From: Oscillospiraceae bacterium
GTDB taxonomy: Bacteria; Bacillota_A; Clostridia; Oscillospirales; Oscillospiraceae
DNA length: 13,796 nucleotides
Direction of reading: 5' to 3'
NCBI GenBank assembly: GCA_017408725.1
Contig: JAFQUA010000054.1
Span: forward strand, 1-13,796
Positions 1 to 7,154 of this stretch are shown one piece after another. Numbering within the stretch: the first letter of the stretch is position 1; each line of letters starts with the position of its first letter. Below the pieces are notes generated by a model. The model had not been told where the DNA came from and made no database searches. It worked only from the letters and a program-made list of their open reading frames with translations. A program made the translations under genes and the position numbers.

Positions 1-285
1 AAGGGCATTTTTACCCTGTTGAAACCCACCTCTACACAGATCATTACCCAAGCCTTGGAATGGATGGCCGCTGCCCGGGAACGCCTGCGGAGGCTGGAAA
101 GCAAAGCTACCTCCATCGAAGAAAAAATGGAGGAGATCCGTTTGGTAAACCGGGCAAAGTGGCTGTTGATCGAAAATCTGAAAATGACAGAATCAGATGC
201 CCATCACTACATTGAAAAACAAGCCATGGACCGCTGCTGCTCCAAAAAGGAGATTTCTCTGAGCATCATCAAAACATATTCCTAA
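1..285 (+). CDS. Response regulator, receiver-ANTAR type (C-terminal part, 5' end outside window)
   Basis: The reading frame is open to the left edge and begins inside a gene. The first codons read KGIFTLLKP, the typical end of a CheY-like receiver domain with its conserved Lys-Pro, so the TTG at 19 is not a real start. A charged helical linker (roughly residues 25-50) follows, probably coiled coil, then an ANTAR domain (about the last 55 residues: VNRAKWLLIENLKMTESDAHHYIEKQ and AMDRCCSKKEIS, given here in two pieces). ANTAR proteins of this layout bind paired hairpins in nascent mRNA and prevent termination at intrinsic terminators; this is family knowledge. The targets are not visible here and no ANTAR-type double hairpin with conserved loops was recognised in the window. 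A strong terminator follows 5 nt after the stop. Family assignment is secure; the regulated pathway is unknown. Confidence 0.85.
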   Translation, partial: KGIFTLLKPTSTQIITQALEWMAAARERLRRLESKATSIEEKMEEIRLVNRAKWLLIENLKMTESDAHHYIEKQAMDRCCSKKEISLSIIKTYS

Positions 286-290
286 AGCTA

Positions 291-327
291 CAGACCGCCG
301 GTGTTAATACCGGCGGTCTGTTTGTTA
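291..327 (+). terminator. Rho-independent terminator after the ANTAR gene
   Basis: A perfect 12-bp stem (CAGACCGCCGGT at 291-302 with ACCGGCGGTCTG at 309-320) closes a 6-nt loop and is followed by TTTGTTATT. It lies 5 nt after the ANTAR stop codon. On the minus strand there is no U-tract, so it serves the plus-strand gene best, although it also separates the two convergent genes. Confidence 0.9.
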
Positions 328-362
328 TTCAAATACAATTCGCATTGTAGTTCCTTCACTAA

Positions 363-1838
363 CTACGCTATTGAGTTCAATATGTGCTCCAAGGCAATCG
401 CCCGGTCGATGACGAGATTATGGGTGCTCTTCTCCATGTCGGTGTACATGTTGGCATCCGCCAGACGGAAGATCATGGTCTTGTCACCAACCAGTGCCTG
501 GTCATGGCTTTCCACATAGGCAACCGAATTCTCACCGGGACGGCGCAGGCACATATCGCCCCACATCTTATTGATGTCCCAGAACTCATCCTGGGTCTTG
601 GTGGCCTTGATCCACATATCGGGAAGTCCCATAGCCAGACGGTAATCAAAGCCGATGCCGCCATCTTCGATGGGCAGGCACATACCGGGCATACCGGACA
701 TATCCTCGGCGATGGTGATGGCATTGGGCTTTACCTGCCGGATTAGCTCATTGGCCAGCTGCAGATAGGTTACCGCTTCGGTATGGGTATTCATAGAGAA
801 ATACTTGTCGTTGGAGTTAAAGTCTGTACCCAAACCATGGTCGTGATACAGCATAGAGGTGACACCGTCAAAGCGGAAGCCATCGAAATGATATTCCTCC
901 AGCCAGAACTTCAGATTGGAAAGCAGGAAGTGCAGAACACCGGTCTTGCCGTAATCAGAGCACTTGGTTCCCCTGGTCGGATGCTCACCCTTTTCCCCGT
1001 CGTGGAAGAATTGCCAGGTGGTTCCGTCAAACATATTGATTCCTTCTGCGGTATTCTTAACGGCGTGGGAATGGACCAGATCCAGCAGAACCCGGATGCC
1101 CAGCTTGTGGGCACGGTTCACCAAGTATTTCAGATCTTCTGGGTGACCAAACCAGGAGCTGGCGGCAAAGAAGTTGGATACCTGATAGCCGAAGCTGCCG
1201 TAGTAGGGATGTTCCATAATGGCCATAAGCTGCACCGTATTGTAGCCTGCCTTTTTGATCCGGGGCAGAACCTTGGTAGCAAATTCCCGGTAAGTACCGA
1301 TCCGGACTTCTTCCTGAGCCATACCCACATGGGCTTCGTAGATGTAGAGCTGATCTTCGCCTACGAAGTCCTGGTCGGTCCAGGAAAAGGTGCGCCGATC
1401 ATCAACGACTTCTGCATCGAAGGTGTTATCGCTCTTGTTCTGAACCACCCGTTTTATATACAGTGGGAAATGCTCCGTGCGGGTTCCTTTATAATCCGCC
1501 ACGGTCTTGACCTTGCAGCCATGCCACAGCGCATCGTCTCCGGGCAAGTAAATTTCCCAGTTTTCGTTATCCACTTTAGTCAAGGGATGGGAGGTCTTGT
1601 TCCAGCCGTTAAACTCACCCTCCAGATACAGCTGCTCCGCAGAAGGCGCCCATTCCCGGTAATACCAGCCGCCATCTACATGGTGAAAACCGTAATATTG
1701 GTGGCCGTTGGCAAAGTCGGACAGGGTCTGATCCTGCGTCAAAAGTCTCTGCTTAGTGACATTATATATGGACATTCGCAGATCGATATCGCCTGCAAAT
1801 TCTTGCAGCTGCGGATTGAGTTCCAGTAATCTATACAT
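363..1838 (-). pseudogene. glgB: 1,4-alpha-glucan branching enzyme, GH13_8 (eukaryotic-type), C-terminally truncated
   Basis: Glycogen branching enzyme: it cleaves alpha-1,4-glucan chains and re-attaches them through alpha-1,6 bonds. The 491-residue product has an N-terminal CBM48-like domain (about 45-140) and most of the catalytic barrel. All four GH13 regions are visible: DLVHSHA (253-259), GFRFDGVTSM with the nucleophile D324, acid/base E378 in TIAED, and HD with D446. The motifs match the human-GBE1-like subfamily (QLMAIMEH, YGSFGYQV, ESHDQALVGDK). The protein stops about 45 residues after D446, just after a segment corresponding to VIDRGIxLHKMIR in complete enzymes. The end of the barrel, including the GNEFGHPEW region, and the all-beta C-terminal domain are missing, roughly 170-200 residues. 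The start is supported by AAAGGAG at 1848-1854. An upstream ATG at 1842 runs into a stop after three codons. Probably inactive. Alternatives are a sequence or assembly error at the 3' end. Confidence 0.85.
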
Positions 1839-2098
1839 ACATTTGGGCTCCTTTCCCCTTATTTCTTATGCAATTATTGTATTGAATTTTTGGAGAAAAT
1901 ACTATATCCTAAATTGTATAAAATATGTACTAATCAATACTGTTTGATTGCAAAGCTGATCTACAGGCCATTTTTTCTTCTCTCCACCCAGTAGAATGGG
2001 CGATTCTACAACCAGGAGGGGTCACAAACAGAACTGTAGGTATGCCTGCAAACCTTGCCATGATACAATTGGTCTGTCCCAAGAAAGGAAGGATAGAT
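1839..2098. promoter_or_regulatory. Divergent intergenic region between branching enzyme and DegV; extended -10 promoter for DegV
   Basis: This is an AT-rich stretch between divergent genes. On the plus strand TGATACAAT (2061-2069) is an extended -10 element (TG-N-TACAAT) with no good -35. Transcription would start near 2076, after the ATG at 2042 and before the ATG at 2099. A perfect 7-bp dyad, GTAGAAT-gggcg-ATTCTAC (1991-2009), lies about 50 bp upstream of the -10 and could be an operator. On the minus strand (branching enzyme) the region is AT-rich but I could not pick a convincing promoter. No ORF here looks real. Confidence 0.5.
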
Positions 2099-2935
2099 AT
2101 GAGAACTATGAAAATTGTTGCAGACTCTTCTGCAAATATGATTTCCCTGGATGCTGTCAGCTTCGCATCCGCTCCCCTAAAGGTAATCGCCGACGGTCGT
2201 GAGTTCGTGGATGATGCTACTGCCAGCGCAAATGAAATGCTCCAATACTTTGATACATATAAAGGTAAATCCAAAACCTCCTGCCCGAATACTGTAGACT
2301 GGCTGGATGCCTTTGGCGATGCGGAGGATATCTTCTGTCTAACCATTACCAGCGGATTGTCCGGAAGCTATAACAGTGCCTGTGTAGCAAAGCAGGTCTA
2401 TGAAGCGGATTATCCGGATCGCCGGGTATTCGTGATTGACTCTTTGTCTACCGGTCCGGAGCTGGTACTGATCATTGAAAAGCTGAAGAGTCTTATTCTG
2501 GAGGGCTTGTCCTTTGAAGAAATCTGTTCGCAAATCAAGGCATACCAAGAGACAACCGGCTTGGTATTCGTTTTGGAATCCCTCAAGAACTTTGCTGCCA
2601 ACGGAAGAGTTTCACCTGCTGTTGCCAAAATTGCTGGGGTTCTGGGTATTCGAATTGTTGGCGAAGCCAGTGCACAAGGAACATTGGCTCCTGTAAGTAA
2701 GTGTAGGGGCGAAGTTAAATCCCTTAACGCAATACTGAACCATATGAAGGAAAACGGGTTGAAGGCCGGAAAGGTCCGGATCGCCCACTGTATGAACATG
2801 GCCGCTGCACAGGAGCTGAAGCGAATGATTCAGGAAGCTTATCCGAAGGTGGATATTCAGATTCAGGAGTGCCGAATCCTCTGCAGCTATTACGCAGAAA
2901 AAGGCGGTATGCTGGTAGGCTACGAGAAGAACTAA
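2099..2935 (+). CDS. DegV family fatty-acid-binding protein
   Basis: DegV (FakB-like) proteins are cytoplasmic carriers that hold a fatty acid with its carboxylate exposed; in Firmicutes they present it to the kinase FakA, giving acyl-phosphate for phospholipid synthesis (family knowledge). The 278-residue product has the usual length. Visible motifs are DSSANM near the N-terminus, TSCPN (about residues 61-65), ITSGLSGSYNSA (about 84-95), which supplies the carboxylate-binding residues, and ESLKNFAANGRVS about mid-protein, equivalent to the family's LENLxxLxxGGRIS. The start at 2099 is chosen because AAAGGAAGG (2084-2092) lies 6 nt upstream and the product then begins MRTMKIVADSS like relatives. 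The longer in-frame ATG at 2042 lies upstream of the predicted transcription start. The gene is followed after 37 nt by a glycosyltransferase in the same direction. No FakA gene is seen in the window. Confidence 0.88.
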   Translation: MRTMKIVADSSANMISLDAVSFASAPLKVIADGREFVDDATASANEMLQYFDTYKGKSKTSCPNTVDWLDAFGDAEDIFCLTITSGLSGSYNSACVAKQVYEADYPDRRVFVIDSLSTGPELVLIIEKLKSLILEGLSFEEICSQIKAYQETTGLVFVLESLKNFAANGRVSPAVAKIAGVLGIRIVGEASAQGTLAPVSKCRGEVKSLNAILNHMKENGLKAGKVRIAHCMNMAAAQELKRMIQEAYPKVDIQIQECRILCSYYAEKGGMLVGYEKN

Positions 2936-2972
2936 TAAGTCCCAACGAAGAAATATAAGGAAGTGCTATTTC

Positions 2973-4124
2973 GTGAAAGTTTTAATTACAACAGACATGT
3001 ATACAGCAAACGTGAACGGTGTGGTAACTTCTGTAAGAAATCTGATGGAGGAACTGGAAAAGAAAGGCCATCAGGTTCGAGTCCTTACCGTTTCGGAACG
3101 GCTGAAAAGCCACAAAGAGGATAATGTCTATTATATCAAATCCGTATCCCTGGAAAAGGTTTATCCCAATGTGCGTATGCCCATCTCTTATCGCCATCGG
3201 TTCATCCGGGAGCTGATCGAGTGGAAGCCGGATGTGATCCACAGCCAGTGCGAATTCTTTAGTTATCAATTTGCAAGCTACATATCCAAGAAAACCGGTG
3301 CTCCCATCGTACACACCTATCACGCTCTGTACGAGCAGTATGTGACATATGTTCTGCCCAGTCAACGCCTGGGAGAATATTTTATAGGCAAACTTTCCCG
3401 GATGCGTTTAAAGCATGCGGAAGTAATCGTCGCGCCTACACAGAAGGTTGAAAATGTCTTAAGAAACTACGGTATTCAGAACCCTATTCAAGTAATCCCC
3501 AGCGGCATCGCCCTGGAACAACACAAAGGACAAATGCCTGCAGAGGAACGATTGTCCCGGCGGAAGGCATTGGGTATTCCCGAGGACCATACGGTTCTTC
3601 TCAATCTTGGCAGGTTAGGTACAGAAAAGAACCTGAACGAATTGCTGGAACTCCTTTCTATGGAGCTGATGCATAACGATAAGATCACCCTTCTGATTGT
3701 CGGTGACGGGCCTGCTAGAAAAGAACTGGAAGAAAAGGCTGTACAGTTAAGCATTCGAGATCACGTGGTTTTTACCGGCATGGTACCGCCCAGTGAAGTT
3801 CATACCTATTATCAGTTAGGTGATATCTTTGTCAGTGCTTCTACCAGTGAGACCCAAGGTTTGACCTATGTTGAAGCGGCTGCAAACGGCCTTCCCCTGC
3901 TGTGCCGTCGAGACCCCTGCCTGGATGATGTTTTGGTCGAGGGCAGCAACGGATATGAGTATGAGGCAGAAAGTGAATTCTGCTCTATTCTGGATACCAT
4001 TTTGCAGAACCCGGAATGGTGCAAGGCCGCCGGTGCGCACAGCAAAGAGATCGCCGCCATGTATGATAAAGGCCACTTCGCTGACCAAATTGAAGATGTC
4101 TATGAAAAGGTAATTTCTGAATAA
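2973..4124 (+). CDS. GT4 family glycosyltransferase, possibly diacylglycerol glucosyltransferase
   Basis: This is a retaining GT-B glycosyltransferase of family GT4, 383 residues. The N-terminal half starts MKVLITTDMYTANVNGVVTS, typical of the acceptor domain with its glycine-containing loop. The C-terminal half carries the donor site: GRLGTEKN (213-220, with the Arg/Lys pair that contacts phosphates), VGDGP (243-247) and the E-X7-E motif E293/E301 in SETQGLTYVEAAANG. The early NGVVTS loop and overall length resemble clostridial enzymes annotated as 1,2-diacylglycerol 3-alpha-glucosyltransferases, which make membrane glycolipids. That substrate is inference. It begins with GTG preceded by AAGGAAGT (2957-2964) and lies 37 nt after DegV, probably in one transcript, which fits a lipid role. 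There are no transmembrane segments, so it would be peripheral to the membrane. Confidence 0.85.
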   Translation: MKVLITTDMYTANVNGVVTSVRNLMEELEKKGHQVRVLTVSERLKSHKEDNVYYIKSVSLEKVYPNVRMPISYRHRFIRELIEWKPDVIHSQCEFFSYQFASYISKKTGAPIVHTYHALYEQYVTYVLPSQRLGEYFIGKLSRMRLKHAEVIVAPTQKVENVLRNYGIQNPIQVIPSGIALEQHKGQMPAEERLSRRKALGIPEDHTVLLNLGRLGTEKNLNELLELLSMELMHNDKITLLIVGDGPARKELEEKAVQLSIRDHVVFTGMVPPSEVHTYYQLGDIFVSASTSETQGLTYVEAAANGLPLLCRRDPCLDDVLVEGSNGYEYEAESEFCSILDTILQNPEWCKAAGAHSKEIAAMYDKGHFADQIEDVYEKVISE

Positions 4125-4127
4125 AAC

Positions 4128-4160
4128 GCCACCTGCAGTAACGCTGCAGGCGGCATTCTT
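4128..4160 (+). terminator. Rho-independent terminator after GT4 gene
   Basis: The stem GCC-A-CCTGCAG (4128-4138) pairs with CTGCAGG-C-GGC (4144-4154), with one A/C mismatch and a 5-nt loop. It is followed by ATTCTT, a weak U-tract. It lies 3 nt after the stop codon of the glycosyltransferase and ends the DegV-GT4 unit. Confidence 0.75.
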
Positions 4161-4240
4161 AAAGTGGACATGCTGTGAAAAACAAGGCGCCGCAATGATT
4201 TTGGTGCAAAATAATATAGTGATAGTGTGGTGTATTAATA

Positions 4241-5502
4241 ATGAAAAACAAACCCGTTTTTCAATATATAAAACTAATATTCGTCTGTCTTTTCTCTGGC
4301 ATCCTTTGCGGTGTTATTGGAACATTGTTTACAAAGTCTATAGCCTTTGTTACGGTTATTCGCAACCAGAACAGCTGGTTGATCTTTTTATTGCCTATCG
4401 GCGGATTGTTATCGGTTGCTGTTTGCAAAGGCTTTAAGGTGTCCGGTATCGGAACAAATAACGTAATTGCAAGCACTGCAGATGGCAAATTCGTATCACC
4501 AATGCTGACACCAACTATTTTTCTATGCTCCACGATCTCGCACCTGTTTGGTGCCTCAGTTGGCCGAGAGGGCGCAGCGCTGCAGTTGGGCGGAGGTGTT
4601 GCATCTTCTGTCGGGCGTTTGTTTCACTTGGATGCGGAAGAAATAAAGCTATTAACATACGCTTCTATGGCAGGCCTGTTTTCAGCTGTGTTTGGAACCC
4701 CTCTGGCAGCCTTTGCGTTTGTGTTAGAAGTTGTTTATGTAGGTCATATCTGTCTGAAGGCTGTCATTCCGTCCTTTACCGGGTCGATCACAGCATATTT
4801 TACAGTTGTGCTGCTGAAAAATCATGCAGAAAGATTTTCTTTGGATGCTGCACCTGCATTTCATTTTTCTGTGCTTTGGAGAGTATGCCTTATTTGTGCG
4901 TTTTCTGCGGCTCTTGGAATGCTCTTCTGCAAAAGCATTAAGCTTGTCAGCCAGACATCCAAAAGTTCTTCAAGAACGAGTATCTCCGCATATTCATTGG
5001 CGGTTTATTGATCGCAGCCCTTACTCTGATTATTGGCACAACCGATTACAATGGTGCCGGCATATCTATAATTGAAAAAATTTTTGAAGAGGGTCATTTT
5101 GACGCTTGGGCATTTGTTTTGAAAATCCTATTCACCGTAATTGCGGTTTCTGCCGGATACAAAGGCGGTGAGATCGTTCCAACACTATTCATTGGCGCGA
5201 CCTTTGGTGCATTGATGGGAAGCTTATTGGGACTAACACCTGCGTTTGGTGCATCCATTGGAATGACCGCATTGTTTTGCAGTGTCACAAACTGTCCGAC
5301 AGCTGCTTTCTTGCTCTCTTTTGAATTGTTCTCAGGTGTCGGTTGGTATTATGCGTTTGTTGCCAGCTTTGTCTGTTTCTTGCTTTCCGGCAGGATAAGT
5401 TTATACTCCGCGCAAAAAGTCTCGGGATTTAAGAACACTGTGGCTATAACAACGCGCAGACTTCTTCATGCCTGGATAACCGGTTTAGGCGTTCATTATT
5501 AA
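4241..5502 (+). pseudogene. ClC-family anion channel/transporter, split by a one-base frameshift
   Basis: ClC proteins are dimeric membrane proteins that conduct anions or exchange them for protons. The first part (240 codons from ATG 4241) and the second part (to the stop at 5500-5502) are in different frames. A missing base in AAAA at 4961-4964 explains the break: with five A's the frame reads SKKFFKNEYLRIFIGG and gives one continuous 420-residue protein, normal for the family. Visible motifs are GIGTNN (69-74) in place of the usual GSGIP filter, GREGAALQLGG (108-118) with the gating Glu E110, and GYKGGEIVPTLFIGA in the second half in place of GxFxP. Many hydrophobic helices are evident. 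The GTNN and KGGEIVP variants recall CLC-F fluoride/proton antiporters, but this is weak. No convincing Shine-Dalgarno precedes 4241, and no fluoride riboswitch was found upstream. Codons are AT-richer than in neighbours. Either a real frameshift mutation or a sequencing error. Confidence 0.85.
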
Positions 5503-5529
5503 TTTGGTAGCAGGTCAGTGTGGGAGATA

Positions 5530-5558
5530 TTGACAATCTTCCTTTAGAGTGCTATCGT
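5530..5558 (+). promoter_or_regulatory. Sigma-A-type promoter for rubredoxin
   Basis: A perfect -35 TTGACA (5530-5535) is followed by a 17-bp spacer and TATCGT (5553-5558; 4/6 match to TATAAT). The predicted start near 5565 gives a leader of about 34 nt to the rubredoxin ATG. It suggests that rubredoxin is expressed independently of the ClC gene. Confidence 0.6.
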
Positions 5559-5598
5559 AAATATACCAAAGCAAAAAACACATTCTGGAGGTGTGATC

Positions 5599-5760
5599 AT
5601 GAAATATGTTTGCGATCTGTGCGGTTGGGAGTATGACGAAGAAGACGGCTGCCCCGAAGCCGGCATTGCGCCAAACACATCATGGGAGGATCTGCCCGAA
5701 GACTTCGAGTGTCCGATCTGTTGTGTTGGAAAGGATCAGTTTTCAGAAGTAAGAGAATAA
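5599..5760 (+). CDS. Rubredoxin
   Basis: This 53-residue iron protein is a one-electron carrier of the cytoplasm, used in anaerobes for oxygen and peroxide detoxification and other redox reactions. The sequence starts MKYVCDLCGWEYD, with the first Cys knuckle C5-x2-C8, contains the middle segment GIAPNTSWEDLPEDF, and has the second knuckle C38-P-I-C41. Length and layout are canonical. One oddity: the Gly that almost always follows the second knuckle (CPxCG) is Cys here (C42), giving CPICC and a fifth cysteine beside the iron site. The start is supported by GGAGG (5587-5591), 7 nt upstream. It has its own promoter and terminator, so it is a single-gene transcript. The partner oxidoreductase is not visible in the window. 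Confidence 0.93.
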   Translation: MKYVCDLCGWEYDEEDGCPEAGIAPNTSWEDLPEDFECPICCVGKDQFSEVRE

Positions 5761-5767
5761 AAGATAA

Positions 5768-5802
5768 GTGGTGCAGTTCAGACTGAGCTGCACCACTATT
5801 TT
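5768..5802 (+). terminator. Terminator after rubredoxin, probably bidirectional
   Basis: GTGGTGCAG (5768-5776) pairs perfectly with CTGCACCAC (5788-5796) and is followed by TATTTTATG. On the opposite strand the stem is followed by TTATCTTTTATTC, so it can also end the leftward ABC/FmdE operon, whose last gene stops at 5866. Confidence 0.85.
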
Positions 5803-5865
5803 ATGTTTTGAACAACAGCCACAAGTAAAGATAAAGACTACGTCTATTTATAGACACTTTCAAAT

Positions 5866-6387
5866 TCAAACGCAGAATCTATTATAGCTCTCATAGCAAT
5901 CCAAGCAAAGCTTTTTGTCCCCAGCAAGACGAATCCAGTTGGCTCCGGTGGTTTCACCGCAGAAATCGCAAACATAAGAATCAAAAAGACGGGCCTTTTC
6001 AGGTATCTGGATCGTAGTGTCCTTAACGTCAAACATCTCTTCCGGTTTGCACGCCTGGTAGTAAGCGAAGGATTCCTCACGGGTCATGCCCTCAGGCTTG
6101 GGTTTCAGCACCAGGCGGACGGAAGCGCCGGTCTTACGGTTATAGAATGAGAATGCCTGCTTGCCTCGAATATGGAAAAGCAGATTTCCCTTGCCGATGC
6201 TGCAGCCCAGCATCACCTGAACGGCATCCACGCCGCAGGCATCATTTTCAGAGATACAAACCACCTGCTCGTCGGCTGAAAAATCCAGCTTCAAAAGTTC
6301 AATTGCGTAAAGACTTGCCTTGTAGCCGATGGTCAGGCCGCCGCATTCGTGACCGTGAAAAGCCACACAATCATTCCATGTTTTCAT
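5866..6387 (-). CDS. FmdE family protein with C-terminal zinc ribbon
   Basis: The 173-residue protein belongs to the FmdE family, named for a protein encoded with molybdenum formylmethanofuran dehydrogenase. Its biochemical role is not established. The N-terminal domain has the family motifs FHGHECGGL (H11, H13 and C15, where relatives usually have HGHxCPG) and ENDACGVDAVQVMLGCSIGKGNL (48-69, with C51). The last third carries a four-cysteine zinc ribbon: C140-x2-C143 and C161-x2-C164. AAGGAGG precedes the ATG by 7 nt. It is the last gene of the ABC operon, 11 nt after the ATPase. FmdE proteins are often encoded beside metal-type ABC transporters, so a role in handling the imported metal, oxyanion or chelate is plausible but inferred. 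This anaerobe is not expected to make methane, so the name should not be read as function. Confidence 0.85.
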   Translation of the reverse strand: MKTWNDCVAFHGHECGGLTIGYKASLYAIELLKLDFSADEQVVCISENDACGVDAVQVMLGCSIGKGNLLFHIRGKQAFSFYNRKTGASVRLVLKPKPEGMTREESFAYYQACKPEEMFDVKDTTIQIPEKARLFDSYVCDFCGETTGANWIRLAGDKKLCLDCYESYNRFCV

Positions 6388-6398
6388 AAGTATCCTCC

Positions 6399-7154
6399 TT
6401 ATTCGTCCACCAGCACCATGTGCCGGCCTTCAATTTCTACTACCTTTGCGTTCACACCATAGACGTCTCGCAGCGCCTCGCTGTCCAAAATGCTGCGGTC
6501 ACCGTGTCGGTAGACCTGCCCATCCTTCAAAAGAAGAAAACGGTCACAGAAACGCAATGCCAGATTCAAATCGTGGATCACCACCACGGCGATCATATTG
6601 TCCTTGTGGCAAAATTCCCGTACCAGCTTCAGTACCTGGTACTGATTCTGAATGTCCAGAGCGCTGGTAGGCTCGTCCAAAAGCAGTGCCTTCGGCTGCT
6701 GCGCCAAAGCACGGGCAAGCATGACCTTCTGTTTTTCACCGCCGGAGAGCTGATTTAGGAATCTGCCCCGCATATCCTCCACGTCCAGCCGGTGCATGGC
6801 ATCGTGGACAATGTTGTGATCTTCTTCTGTAAATCCCCATTTCATATAGGGTCTTCTTCCCAGCATCACCACATCGTGTACGGTCATCTGGGTACTGGGA
6901 ACGCTCTGAGAAACAAAGGCAACTTTCTTTGCCACTTCCCGGGAAGATTGCTTCAACAGGTTCTCTCCGTCCAGACAAACAACGCCGGAATCCGGTTTTA
7001 GAATGTGGTTGAAGCATTTTAAGAGCGTACTTTTGCCAACACCGTTGTTGCCCAGGATGGCAAGGAACTTGCCCGGCTCCATGTCAAAGGATACATCTTT
7101 CAAAACGTCCGGACAACCCTTATAATGGAAACGTAAATTCTTGACTTGCATCAT
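6399..7154 (-). CDS. ABC transporter ATP-binding protein, FecE/BtuD type
   Basis: This is the cytoplasmic ATPase of a metal/siderophore/cobalamin-type (FecCD family) importer, 251 residues. All motifs are present: Walker A GNNGVGKST (35-43), Q-loop Q83, signature LSGGE (136-140), Walker B LLLDEP (157-162), D-loop SALD (164-167) and H-loop H194. Its first ATG overlaps the permease stop by 4 nt (ATGA), which indicates translational coupling, and AAAGGAGG lies inside the end of the permease gene. It lies between the permease and the FmdE gene. The substrate cannot be deduced from the ATPase. Confidence 0.92.
   Translation of the reverse strand: MMQVKNLRFHYKGCPDVLKDVSFDMEPGKFLAILGNNGVGKSTLLKCFNHILKPDSGVVCLDGENLLKQSSREVAKKVAFVSQSVPSTQMTVHDVVMLGRRPYMKWGFTEEDHNIVHDAMHRLDVEDMRGRFLNQLSGGEKQKVMLARALAQQPKALLLDEPTSALDIQNQYQVLKLVREFCHKDNMIAVVVIHDLNLALRFCDRFLLLKDGQVYRHGDRSILDSEALRDVYGVNAKVVEIEGRHMVLVDE

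Noticed and set aside
19..21. TTG as start of the first gene
   Set aside because: The frame is open to position 1 and upstream codons belong to a receiver-domain end (TLLKP), so the gene is simply cut by the window.
783..1829. 348-codon plus-strand frame inside the branching enzyme gene
   Set aside because: Antisense shadow; the minus strand carries all GH13 motifs.
2042..2098. Upstream in-frame ATG start for DegV (19 extra residues)
   Set aside because: No RBS at 2042, the extended -10 lies downstream of it, and the start at 2099 has AAAGGAAGG and matches family N-termini.
4160..4240. Fluoride riboswitch before the ClC gene
   Set aside because: Expected because of the CLC-F-like motifs, but the GGNGATG and ACCGCC/GCTGATG elements are not present in this stretch.
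4958..4966. Programmed -1 ribosomal frameshift in the ClC gene
   Set aside because: TCC AAA AGT is not an X-XXY-YYZ slippery heptamer and I saw no strong downstream pseudoknot or upstream SD-like stimulator; mutation or base-call error is simpler.
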